Source of the DNA: Glossina fuscipes
Taxonomy: Eukaryota > Arthropoda > Insecta > Diptera > Glossinidae
Assembly: GCF_014805625.2 (NCBI RefSeq)
Contig: NW_023998414.1
Location: 31,258,528 to 31,322,527 of the forward strand
Reading direction: 5' to 3'
Length of the DNA: 64,000 bases
In this document: piece after piece, positions 12,301-24,161 of the stretch
Layout of the letters: each line of letters begins with the position of its first letter
Numbering within the stretch: position 1 is the first letter of the stretch
The notes under the pieces: model-generated
What the model was told of the DNA's origin: nothing
The model's database searches: none
The model's input: only the letters and a program-made list of their open reading frames with translations
Position numbers and translations under genes: made by a program

Positions 12301-13009
12301 TAACAGTACTTAATACCATATAATTGAACCGCTTTTATAAATGCCAGCCCGCTGGTACACACTGCTTAATAGATTGATATTATTATGGCGGTATGGATTT
12401 TGCTGAGATTGAAAAAGCATGGGAAACACCTTCAATCCGTTCAATACCAAGGTACCCTAGGAAAAACATCCATCGCAACCCAAGATTTTTTTCGCGATTA
12501 ATTATCATCAGTTGAAATAGATTTTATCTAGGTGTATTCAGAGCATTCGAAAAAAGTAAAATAAACATTCTTTCGAAATGACAGTCTGTCCCTACACATT
12601 TTACCATTTTAGAACTTAACAATTTTGTTCAGTAGACATTTGAAAATGTTTCAGTTAATGTTCCAACAGCGTATGTCATATATATGTGGCGGTTGGTAGC
12701 GAACAAGTTAAATTAAAATTAGGATCATCATACTTGAGACAGCCTGTTGCTGGCATTTGGCGTAAGATTCAGACCTAGCATTCATGAAATATTATTTACC
12801 ACGGAGTAAAGTTATTACAAAAATTCAGTATAACAAATTAACTTATTTAAATCTATGATTTTATAATTCTGATTGTATTTCAAAGTTCACTTAATATACT
12901 GTTATTCTAACGGTACTACAATCCAGCACATAAGAATACCAACTACAATAAATTTAACAAGGAAGTATGAGATACAGTAAACGGGAATAAATAAGAAATT
13001 GGAGAAAAA
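9386..13009. other. Non-coding stretch with a few unsupported open frames
   Basis: No recognised gene. Minus-strand open frames at 10162-10398, 10873-11085, 11562-11762 and 11741-12112 have no family resemblance, no splice context and no codon signal I can defend. The 123-codon frame at 11741-12112 is the longest and could be an old element fragment. Confidence 0.35.
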
Positions 13010-13548
13010 TTAGACTTCGTTGTACCTATTTAGCAACGTGTAAAGTTCATACGAAATCACAGCCCTGTCATTGGCTGTAACACTTACTTTGGGCAAATCC
13101 TTATTGAAGGTCTTAACTTTGTTAATTTTACCATTTTTCTTGAGCTTGCTGCATAAAGAGTTCAGCTTTCGGCAAAGTAGCGGTAAATAATCGTTAATAT
13201 AGATTCGGGAACGTACCTCTCCACCAAGGATATCTATAAGTATTTGGTACCGTGATACCGCACGTGTGGCAAGATAGTTTTCCCATAGCAAATCATTTAC
13301 AGCTACACTGTTGAATTTCACCGAGATCTCATTCTTCTTATATAAATAAGTGCAGTGGTTCATGTCTGTGTTCAAGATGTTTACATTAAGACAATCACCG
13401 ATTCTAATAACGTGCGCCCGGAGCTTCACGAGTTGAGCCGACAAACCGGATATGATAATGTCAGTACGATGACAATGTCGAGAAAGTCGACTCTGCACTA
13501 TCTCCAAAGTTTCGTTCTTCTTTTGTAATTTTTTCTACACAACTCTCG
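13010..13548 (-). pseudogene. FP25K-like / retroelement ORF1-like protein fragment
   Basis: A 165-codon minus-strand frame that stays open upstream to about 13543 without an ATG. It opens with a short coiled-coil-like leader (KKLQKKNETLEIVQSRL), followed by HCHRTDIIISGLS, which corresponds to the SRRNNIVISGIP segment. After a central domain it ends with RIYINDYLPLLCRKLNSLC, then SKLKKNGKINKV and a final lysine/valine-rich strand. This order matches the family that includes the baculovirus FP25K protein and its many relatives in insect genomes, where they are commonly the first ORF of non-LTR elements (compare xxVNExLTxxxRxLLxxARxLKKxGxxxxVWxxxGKIxVR). There is no start codon and no partner reverse transcriptase nearby, so it is probably a stranded relic; a domesticated single-exon gene cannot be excluded. 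Confidence 0.5.
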
Positions 13549-15858
13549 ATGCCGCTTGTACGTCATTTGTGCATGAGTTAAACTTCTAATCGAATTCTTG
13601 AAAGCTTACATTGAATTTCCGCGTGGTTAAGTCGACCGCCTGTTGTAGATGCCGAGGTAAGAATGCCCCCCGCGAGGCGTTTGAACAATCCGAGCAGGTA
13701 AAGGAGAGCATCGACAGGGCACAATTTTAATTGTGGCTTTTTAAAGAACCTTTTTGCACACATAGCAATACATACTGGATTATAGCTGAGTTAGGGCTCC
13801 GCAAATCAAAAAAAGCCCAGGCTATATTAAACGCAATTGGAGTTTGATCCAAAAAGAAAAAAGCTGGATCTTTTACACCGCGATAAAGTAAATTTCCCAA
13901 GAATTAAATAGTTAAGATCACAGTGAACAAATAAGTAAAACATCTGGAGAAATACTCTTTCGTAAAAAATTTAATGCAACTAAACAAAAAATTTTCTATT
14001 CGCGCATGCTAGAGTTGCCAAGATTTCTTTTACATTCAGAGAGTTTACAAGACAATATGAAGAGTTATTTAAGAAAAATATACATTCTGCATTTAGTCTC
14101 CAAATTTTGACACAAAAATTCAGATATAAAAATGGAACTACGTATATATATATATATTTCTGCTCGATGCCAATAGGTCAAGTTTGAAAATGGACGCAAT
14201 CTTTTCACAATACGAAAGAAACTTTAATTCGTAGCCTTATTTTGAGCAGCATCACTGAGACATCATTAAACATATATTTCTCACAAACAAATGCGGAACT
14301 GAAATGTTGAGACCGGCATATAAAAAAACAATTTTTTTTTTTATTATTAATTTGTCTATTTGATTAACTGAGTTAGAAAACGATTGCCACATGATTTGAC
14401 GATAGATACATTATAATATTTAATAATTTCCATTTCAATTAGCTCGATTTTGTAACACCGCGTCTTCCTTTCTTTGCACTTCAGTTTGTGATAAGCTAAG
14501 AAAAAGTTTTATTGCTTTGATTCGGAATGCCAAATTAGCGAAAAAAAAAAAACAAAAATATTGACAAGCAATTACAATTGACAGTACACAGTACCAGAAT
14601 ACCGCTGGTAAAATCAATTTGCAGACACCGGCTCAAAATTCGAGCCTTCAACTAATCTAAAGCTGACTAAAATCTTAATACGAAAAAGGTTCTAATTGAA
14701 AGGCTGATACACCCATAATTAAAAAAAATTGCGTGTCAAAGTCGTACTGATGATGGCTGTCAAGACCCTTCATATACTTCGAGACGCACATAACTTCCTT
14801 ATTTACTATCTATGAATGTTTTCAACCCCAACGAAAAGTGAATTTTATTCCTTCAATCAATATGCAGACGAATGTAATGCATTGCTCAATTTTTGTTTTT
14901 GGAAATGTGTCTGTTAATGAAACATGCCTACTTAATGTGAATTGGTGTTGTTATCACAGCTCAAATAATTTTCTACGCCTAGTTTTAAAAACACAAGAAC
15001 ATTTCTATGCTATGAATGCAGAACATTTACAGGAGCTACCATACATGTTTGGTTTGAGCAATGCTTTCGAACAAACATCACCGCGATAACGGTGATGCGA
15101 GTGCACTACGTAGAGATGAACTTTTTGTAAGCGTTCTGATGTGCAGAACGCCTTAAAGCAGAATGAACGATTAGTTGAATGCTGTCGAAGACGAAAGGCA
15201 GTATTATGTCTATCAAAATTGCCTGAAAAATCACTTTTCATTATTGTGCATGCGATTGTGTAAAATAAGTTGAAATTCGCCAGGCAGGTCGTTTGCCGTA
15301 TTTAGATTGTTCCAGTTTTTGCGCCAGAGTGTATGGTTGGATAAGTAGCTACTGTATTTTTTTGACGAAATGATATACCACGTACTACGAAAATATAAGA
15401 TCTGACTGACATCGGGAATGCAAAGAGAGTTTCTACTTCACAAATTTGTTCAATAATGTTATCTAGCAAGGGAGGTACGTACATATTATGCGGTATTCAT
15501 TGCAGAAATCATAATAGTGTGGTCACAGATGAGTCATCCCTGATATTGCCTTTCAGCCCTCACTCAATTGATAATTTTTGTATGCTTTCTCTTTTTGAAG
15601 ATTATTTGCAAAAGACACGTCGACATTTTATAAATATATCAATTGTCAGTTTCCTATGTACACTTGAAGTAATTTTAAGAAAGTAACGCCTATGTTTATG
15701 GTATATACAGTTACATATATATAATTTCCACGCAGGCATCACCGATATATGTATGTGTATGTGTATAACATAGAGGCAAGAACCGTTATTTAAATACACA
15801 AATAAGAAAACAGCTTCGCTTTCGGCGATTAACATAAGTGCCATAGTTAAAAGATAGT
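13549..15858. other. Non-coding / upstream region of the zinc-finger gene
   Basis: No supported coding sequence. Several open frames of 60-83 codons look random. The last few hundred bases would carry the promoter and 5' leader of the gene that starts at 15859, but no core promoter element stands out. Confidence 0.4.
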
Positions 15859-18163
15859 ATGCATATACCGGACGATGTAAGTTGTTAAGAAATTTTTAAT
15901 CCGTAAATGTTACATATTCTAGAAGGAGATATTTATTATTATTAGGTTATTTGTAAATACTGCCAAGAAGTGTTCTGTTGTGACAAATGTCGTTATAAAC
16001 ACGAATTAGGAGCTCATGCCATTAAGATTCGTCAGTCGGCTGCTGCTTGCGATGAAGATCAAAAGTTTCGAGTAGACGATCAATTGCATGACGTTAAAAC
16101 TATTTTTATGTGTTGTCCGATATGTGAAAATCGTCCATTACCATTAAAAAGTGATTTTTGCGAAGAAATACTGAATCATTTGAGGAGCAAACACTTGCCA
16201 TTAAAATGTCAGAAATGCTCTAAAGTTTACCAAAAGATTGATGATATGAAGGAGTTTAGTAAATGCGTTCGCGATAAATCAAATCTTCAGGAAGAATCCG
16301 CAAATGAGGTGAATCAATCGCGAAATGTAGCTGAAGCTTCTAACCTTGATCTTGATCACAAAAAAGTGGGTAAAACAATTTCCACGCAGACATCACCGAT
16401 GTGGCAAGAACATTTTTGTGAAATCGACTCAGGACACAAATCTGTTACAGGTTTGCGTTATAAGACAAAATGTAAGGCCGCATGTGACGAACTTTTAACC
16501 GATAGTGTATCATCCATTAAAAATATTTCCTCAGCAACTAACAGTTCAATGAAAAAAAGTTCCACTGATAAGGCGGGTAAATTGATACGATCGACCTCAA
16601 CGCCAGTTCAGTTGGGAATTTTATTTGCTAAACCGAGAGAACAAGCATTCAACGCAAGCGGTAACGGTCAGGTGTCCAGCATTCATAGTATTGGTTGTGA
16701 ATTAGATAATAGTCCAGCATGGCTTCATACAAATAATCAAGCCGTTGAAAATGTGAATTGTTATCGTAAATGGAGTGGTGTTCGTTCGAAAATGACAGCT
16801 ATAACTCCCCTAAGACAAGTAATGTCTAAAAGTATAAAAAAGGCATTTGTGGAACATGGTTTCGCAACAGCTGCAGGAGCTTTACATAGGGACTCGAACT
16901 ATCATCGAATGAATACTCCCCACTCTCCGAATTCATCCGTTGTCAAATCTCCCTCTTCAAGGCCGCTCGATTTACGCTTGTCACCAGCGTTACGACGCTG
17001 TCAAAGCGAAACTGAAGAAGTCTTGAAAAACCAAATATCTTATATTTCGCAGAATAAAAATCATAACGTCTTGTTATCCTCGCAAAAAGTTACTACAGAA
17101 TCTATTGTTATTACACGTACAGAATGCACCGCAACTGCAATCACTAGTAAAGATAAGAATATAGAAGCTTCTACAGAACCATGCTCTTCAACCAGTTCTT
17201 CCTATCAGTCCGCTGCTTCCAGCTGCATGGAAGGTTCAATATTTAAATCATGTAGCAGCGTAAAGATCATAACTGAAACTACAGAACTAAACCAAGTACA
17301 ATTTCAGGCCGATACGAAAAAAATTCTAAATTTAGAACCAGAAAAGAGTATAAATAATTATCCGGATCGAAATTGCGAATTAAAGAAAAGCATTAATAAT
17401 CAATTGGTAGCCTTAACTCCCATTACGCGAATACCAGGAGCTCTTATAAATAAAAAGTTAATTAATTTTGAAACTCCTTTGAAGGATGAGACTGATTCAC
17501 CCAAGTCGATGAACTCTTCAGTTGAGATGTTCTTTACACCGAATGCTACACCAGTGCGAAAAAACAGTTATGAGACACTAGCAGATTCTGATAAAGCTTG
17601 CAAACGTTTATTGCCAGAGCTAAATGATGCTGCCTCAGCTTCTTTAAAGGGACGTGGGCAAAGTACTGCTTTGCAAGACTATAACGATGAAGAAAAAGTG
17701 GCAAAGATTGAAAAACAAACGAAAAATAAGGCGAAGAATCAAAAACAGAGCATTTGGTCGCTAATGTCATCAGTAATACGTTTTCCGTCCTTTAAAGACA
17801 CTGATCAGAATGAAACCTGTGCAGAAACAAATCCAAAGCCTACCTTAAAAAAATGTGCTTCAATAGCAGGTTGGTCCAGACAATTTTCTTTTTACTAAGC
17901 GTTTTAGTTATATTTTGTATTTCCCCGCATTTTCATAAGTAGGTACTAATGTACAAGCTCTGGATGGAAGGGACGGCGGGGACATTCAATTCACTAAACG
18001 TAAGCGCAGCAATACTATCGCTAGCCCAACTAATTATCCACAAACTCCCCAACGAACTGATATAAAAGCGATTTCACCTACAGAGAATTTGAATGGTTCA
18101 CCTAAGCGATTCCGTATTCAAGGTCGAAGGCCTTTAGATCGTATGCTTCTTAATAAAACCTAA
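15859..18163 (+). CDS. Zinc-finger, Ser/Thr-rich, probably nuclear protein (three exons)
   Basis: Proposed exons: 15859-15876, 15946-17869 and 17943-18163, all phase-compatible, giving 720 residues. The six-codon first exon (MHIPDD, donor GTAAGT) supplies the only ATG, because an in-frame stop sits in the acceptor of exon 2. The N-terminus carries two Cys/His clusters: CKYCQEVFCCDKCRYKHE, then CCPIC...HLRSKH with CQKCSKVY...C at about residues 60-105. The rest is low-complexity, Ser/Thr-rich and basic, with many S/T-P sites (TPLRQVM, RSTSTPVQL, SPNSS, FFTPNATPVRK) typical of CDK-phosphorylated nuclear proteins. The C-terminus has KRKRSNTIASP and SPKRFRIQGRRPLDRM, which look like nuclear localisation sequences. 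Intron 2 (73 nt) uses a weak donor GTTGGT; unspliced, the frame stops at 17898 instead. AATAAA follows at 18249. I do not recognise the orthologue. The layout recalls maternal nuclear-envelope protein fs(1)Ya of Drosophila (two N-terminal fingers, about 700 residues), but that is only a guess. Confidence 0.75.
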
Positions 18164-19147
18164 AATATTGTGCATTTTTTGAAATTATATTTATTAATTG
18201 TATGTCAAATTTTATATTTTATTGTTAATTGTAGAATTATTATTTTAAAATAAATTTTGTTATCAGAGACTTGTGTTTGGAAACTGTACACTAATCATCA
18301 ATCAATAGAACTTTTTGTGAAGTAAGTTATTGTTAGCAGTAATGCGAGGAAATAAAGTAACGAATGAGGTCCATTGTGTTGCAATCGAAGCTTAATTCAG
18401 AAGAAGAAGGGAAATGCTTAACAACAGAATTGAAATTGATACAACTGACATAGAAATCAGGCTAACACAATGATACATTATTCCTATTTTCGGTTTTGAA
18501 CTCGAACTTTGGTGAATTTTTACAAAATTTTATGGGAATTGACAAATCATATGGTTTTGCATGCATGTAAGCACAAGAAGAATTGATAATAAAGACCATT
18601 TATTTTAAAGTGGAAATTGTCCTATTAAAGAGTCTTAAATAGTAATTTTCAAATTATGAGTCAGTTAATTCACAAGAAAGCTCTCGATTGTATCATAAAA
18701 TCTAAGCATATTATGAAAATTAACAAACTTTTTAATTTTATTTGCATTGATTTCTTTACATCGATTCTAAAACCATAGGTTTTTGTTTACATTTTCCTGT
18801 AAAACAATATGGTAGCGCGATTGCCACTTGTGTTTACCACTTGACAATTTTTAGGCCGGAAACGAAAATGACGCCTCACTGTGTCAGCTTCCTTACTTAT
18901 AACCAAGCCTCCACTTTCAATCGACGACATCGAATAACTTTATTTAGAAATTGAAGAACTTTACTTTATTTTCAACTTTAGAGAAGTCAGCTATTATCAC
19001 ATATTAACGATATCTATTCGGCAAAGCAAAGATAAAATGTTCAATGATTGATTTTTTCATAGTAGCTGACCATTTTGTACAATCGCAGTCACAATATTTT
19101 CAGCTTCAAATTCTGCAATACGTTGAAGAAGGGAATAACAAGAGAAG

Positions 19148-19288
19148 ATGTTGGAATCGCAAATTGCGTTGCTGCGCTCCAAGTTAGTTAATTATGAAAT
19201 GGAATCATTGCAGTTTGAAAATAAAATACGCCTTTTATTGGATGACATCGAAATCGAAAAACGACTTCAGAATTGCAAACAAAATTAA
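19148..19288 (+). CDS. Candidate small ORF (46 aa, helical)
   Basis: ATG at 19148 follows an in-frame TAA four codons upstream, so the start is forced if the frame is used unspliced. The 46-residue product (MLESQIALLRSKLVNYEMES ... RLQNCKQN) is rich in Leu, Glu and Lys with heptad-like hydrophobic spacing and would form an amphipathic helix or short coiled coil. AAAATAAAAG lies about 55 nt downstream. The composition is unlike the random frames around it, but length alone gives little support and no homologue is known to me. Confidence 0.25.
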   Translation: MLESQIALLRSKLVNYEMESLQFENKIRLLLDDIEIEKRLQNCKQN

Positions 19289-19667
19289 TGTGGTACTCGA
19301 AATCTAACAAAGTTTATTTTACAATACAAAATTTCGAGTTAAAATAAAAGAATAATTACATGTATTGTTTCGGTTTATTGTTTATTATCGCGTATATATA
19401 TGTTACTTTTACTGATTTATAGACAAATAGTTGAATGAGGACTTACTTATGGAAAAGGAACGCATTCTAAGTGCCAACATAATACCAACATATCAAATAA
19501 TATCGCGGGAAATTCCATCCATTAAAAAATTTCACTTCATCTCCATACGGCATTCTTCCCTTGACCAATTTGTTCTTAAGTATATAACAAAAATTTAATA
19601 CGGTTTTGTTATTTCAATAATTAAATTTGATGACAATCATATGATTTCGATTATTTGCGCTTAAACT

Positions 19668-19757
19668 CTATGATACGGCATTCCCATTTTCGGCATGGAA
19701 ATTCCCCTTTGCCGACTTTTCACGAGACGTTGCGGGTGTCTGCATAACTTTGCGTAT
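19668..19757 (-). other. Candidate minus-strand terminal exon
   Basis: After an acceptor-like TTTTTGTATAG on the minus strand, 30 codons are open to a TAG (RKVMQTPATSREKSAKG, then NFHAENGNAVS). The composition and the polypyrimidine tract are exon-like. No convincing upstream exon on this strand was found, and the plus strand here also has a short open frame. A lone suggestion. Confidence 0.15.
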
Positions 19758-20705
19758 CTATACAAAAATAAAATAAGAATACAATAATATACGATTTAAA
19801 ATTTTAATTTACGGTTTATATTATATTGTTAGGTATAATAGGAAAAATAAGAAATAAAAGCGATTTGTTTATAATGTTAAATATATTTGTCATATCCAAA
19901 CATTTAGGAGGCTGTCACATTGAAGCTTCACTTATATATCTAAGGCTTAGAGAGGAATAAAGAGGAAAATGAGTTTAGTTTATAAATTTTTATGAGTAAA
20001 ATTTATAAAATTCACAAATTGGACGTGTCTGCCAGACGTGGGAATATAAACGAAACTTCATTGTGTCAACTGCCTTAAGTAATTGTTTTCTTTTGTTTCA
20101 CTACGTTCATGAAGTTCACTTCCTGATCTTGAAAAATTTAATTTACTTTTACATTAATTTTCTTATCGTTGTTTTTCATATGTTCGTTGCTTACATTAAG
20201 TTGATTTTTTCATTTTTTCAGATCTCGAGCCACATGTTTTTGCTTATTTTTTCTAATAAATTAATATGATAACACGGCTTCTCTCTCACCGTGTGTCGTG
20301 CTTGGGACTTACTAAGCAGAACAACAAAATAACGCAGCATTCTGTTTTAAGGACTAAAGAGAAATTTTATAACACTTTTTAGGTGAAACAATTGGTTAAC
20401 ACTAGCAGCTGTTTTTAACTTTACGTTGCTGAAGCAGCCTTGAGATAATATTTGCAAGTAGTTCAGTAAATATTTACTAATTTTTCCAGGCTTTTATAAA
20501 GCCTGAGAAAATAATTTAAAAAATTTTCTTAAATATATAAAGTATTTGTTTTCCAATATTAAATAAGCAAAAAAAAAAAAAAACGTTTCGATTGTAAAGT
20601 TCGATAGTTAAAAAGTGTCTGTGGTTAACTTACATAAGTTTTCTTTCGGTATTTATTTAATTTTACAAAAACTACTGGTTTTTTTTTTAATTACGCAAAA
20701 ATATA

Positions 20706-23118
20706 ATGCGTTCTCGAAGTAATTCTGGAGCATGCTTAGATCACTATCAACGCATAGTGCATCGCCTAATTATGTCACATCAAGAACCAGTGACGGGTTT
20801 ATTTCCGGCTTCCAACATAAATTCACATGCTTGGATCAGAGATAATGTTTACTGTATTTTGGCAGTATGGGGTCTTTCAATGGCTTATAAAAAGATAGCC
20901 GATCAAGATGAAGATCGCGCTAAATGCTATGAATTGGAACAAAGTTGTGTGAAATTAATGCGTGGCTTATTAATGGCTATGATGAATCAAAAAGATAAAG
21001 TAGAAAAATTCAAAATCACACAAAATCCCCTAGATTCATTGCATGCCAAGTATTCGAGTAAGAACGGTCAGCCGGTGGTAGGCGATAGCGAATGGGGTCA
21101 TTTACAGATAGATGCCGTTTCTTTGTATCTGTTGGTTTTGGCTCAAATGACAGCATCCGGTTTACAAATTGTATTTTCTTTGGATGAGGTTTCGTTTATA
21201 CAAAATTTAGTATTTTATATTGAGTCCGCTTACTGTATACCAGATTATGGTATTTGGGAAAGGGGAGATAAAACCAATCATGGTAAGTTAAATTTTATAA
21301 AAAATGTTTGCTACAAAAGTACAGAGAAAATTGCGTAAACTTTAGGTGAACCCGAATTGAATGCTAGTTCAATAGGAATGGCTAAAGCAGCATTAGAAGC
21401 CATGAATGAATTAGACTTATTTGGTGCACGGGGTGGACCTGCCAGTGTCATACATGTGCTTGCTGATGAAGCTCATAAATGTCAAGCTGTCTTACAATCT
21501 ATGCTCCCGCGTGAGTCTAATAGCAAAGAACTAGATTCGGGTTTGTTGTGCGTAATTGGTTTTCCAGCTTTTGCCGTCGATGATCCGCAATTAATACGCA
21601 ATACAAAGGATGCTATACTATCAAGGCTATTGGGTAAATATGGCTGCAAGCGATTTCTCCGCGATGGTTATCGGACTCCCAAAGAAGATCCGTCACGTTT
21701 GTATTACGAGCGATGGGAACTGCGTATGTTTGAAAACATTGAATGCGAATGGCCTTTGTTTTATTGCTATTTAATATTGTTTCACGCATTCCAAAACAAT
21801 AAGTTGGCCGTTAAAGAATATGCTGAACGTCTGGAAGTAAGTTAACGTAATTATGCATAAAGAATGTAATCCATAAATGTGTGTTGGTCACTTAGAAAAT
21901 TATGGTGCGTAGTGAAGACGGGATTTTGCTGATACCCGAAAGTTATGCGGTGCCGCAAGAAGCAGTTTCTAATGAATACCAACAACCAGGCTCACAGGCA
22001 AGGGAAGTGGTGGGTCGTTGTCCTTTTCTGTGGGGACAATCGCTATTTATTTTAGGCAGACTTTTACAAGAAGTAAGAAAATATTTTTCGAACTTTGGGT
22101 TTTCTTATTTTATTTTATGCTCCTTAAGGGCTTCCTGGCTGTTGGCGAACTAGATCCTTTAAATCGACGACTAGGTGCTCAAAAAAAACCTGATGTTGTA
22201 GTGCAAGTGGTTATCATTGCCGAAGATGTTACCATACGTGATAAATTGGCTGAATATGATTTACACGTTCAAACTATATCCGAAGTGGCTCCCATAGAAG
22301 TTCAGCCAGCTCGAGTCCTAAGTCATTTATACACCTACTTAGGTCGCAATCGAAAATTGGGCTTAACCGGTCGTAAATCACGAGATGTTGGCATTCTAAG
22401 CACCAGCAAATTGTATTCACTTAAGGACAGAATATTCGCCTTTACACCACAGGTGAGTAAATAGATTAAGTGAAGGATTCGAAGAATTCCATTTTAGTTA
22501 TATAAACTTTACTTCTTTCTGTTATTATTAGTTAAAATTATTTACTTTCACAATTTTTATATATTATTTTTTTTATTTATAATTAGTTTGCTGATCTGTC
22601 ACGTTTCTATATCGCTTCCGATAATGAGTTAATGATTGACATATTAAAAGGCGAAATAAATTTTCTAAAATCTGCTTGGGATTTGCTCGGTCGTCCCTTG
22701 GTTACGTTAGTTTTGAGAAAGACTAATTTAGGTCTGTCATATTGTCAATTGCCTATTGCCTGAATAATATTCATTTTCTCCCTTTTACTGCAAATAATAT
22801 ATATTTTGATGTGATTTTTGTTTGTGTGTGTATATGTTGAAATGAATGGTTCTTTCAAAGTATGAAAATTTTTGGTAGACGAAAAATAGATTTAACTACT
22901 TGTTCTAAACTAATATAATTGAAAAATGCATATATATCATCGTATGCATCATCTTGAATATAATGAATGAATGGGGAAATGTTCGAAAGAAACCTTAAAC
23001 TAATGTCCTAACAATAAGTTCGCAAGAAAAATGAATGTCATCACCGAACAGTGGTGGTATACAAATTTTGTCATTCCGTTTTTAACAGTTAGTTATTCAT
23101 TCTCACTTAATAAACCCG

Positions 23119-23157
<39 letters not shown>

Positions 23158-24125
23158 TGTAGTTAGTTTATTGTCCCCTGCATGTTAAATTAGATTTACA
23201 CGTTTATGGATCACGATCGGCATTAATTTACATTTTAAATATGATATACACGTATGTGTATAAAATTATTTTCTCTTTTTTTTTTTTTTACTTTCTTTTT
23301 TTTGTTTGGCCTCAAGGAAAAAATGAAAATGGAATATGTGCACAGTATTATTTTAGTATTATTCATAAACATAATTGTAATTATTTGTGTTTTTTATTTT
23401 TTGTTTTTAAAAATTCATCAGCATATCGATTATGAAGAATATTATACCACACGTGATCCAGACTTGCTTGCAAGTAACTTCACCACGAATTTAGCCTTCC
23501 TAACAAACAATTGGCGTCATATGTTAGGAAGACCCACAATTACCTTAATGGCCACGCATTACATGCTAGGTAATTAATCATCCTTTTTCGTTCCAATTTC
23601 ATATAGTTTTTCATACAAATACATTACAGCACTTATAAACACAATGTGAGATATGCGCATATTTATGGAAGTTAAAAGAAATTAAGGCATGTCTATGCTT
23701 CGCGTTAAGCAGCTATCACTCTTTCTAAGTTAATTAAAATGATCATGCCTGCATTTATTGCAGTTCATACACTTGCTTTCTACAATTTATAAATTTTTGT
23801 GTTATTCTCTTGTGGCAAGGAAGAAATTTTGCTTTTCACAATACTCGCAAATTTGAAATCATAAACCTTTAGACGACAAACGATAACTGCTTCTTTTTGC
23901 CATTAGCTTACTTCACTTTATTGGGTAACTAAGGTAGTTTCATATATTCTCAAGTTCCTTGTATATACTGGACTATTATATATACTGGACTATTAAAACT
24001 TTATGATGACAATCTTATTAGCACATTTACAATATGGACTTGGTTTTGAAATGGAGAATGTAGAATTACTGCTTAGTGGTATTTGAAGATATTGTACTTT
24101 GTTTTTAGGAATGGGGGAGGGCTTG

Positions 24126-24161
<36 letters not shown>

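Larger units (their letters stand above)
18164..20705. other. Intergenic region with short open frames
   Basis: Carries the 3' end of the zinc-finger gene and the upstream region of the phosphorylase kinase gene. Besides the two small candidates listed separately there are short ATG-started frames at 19450 (49 codons) and 20265 (38 codons). None has independent support. Confidence 0.4.
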
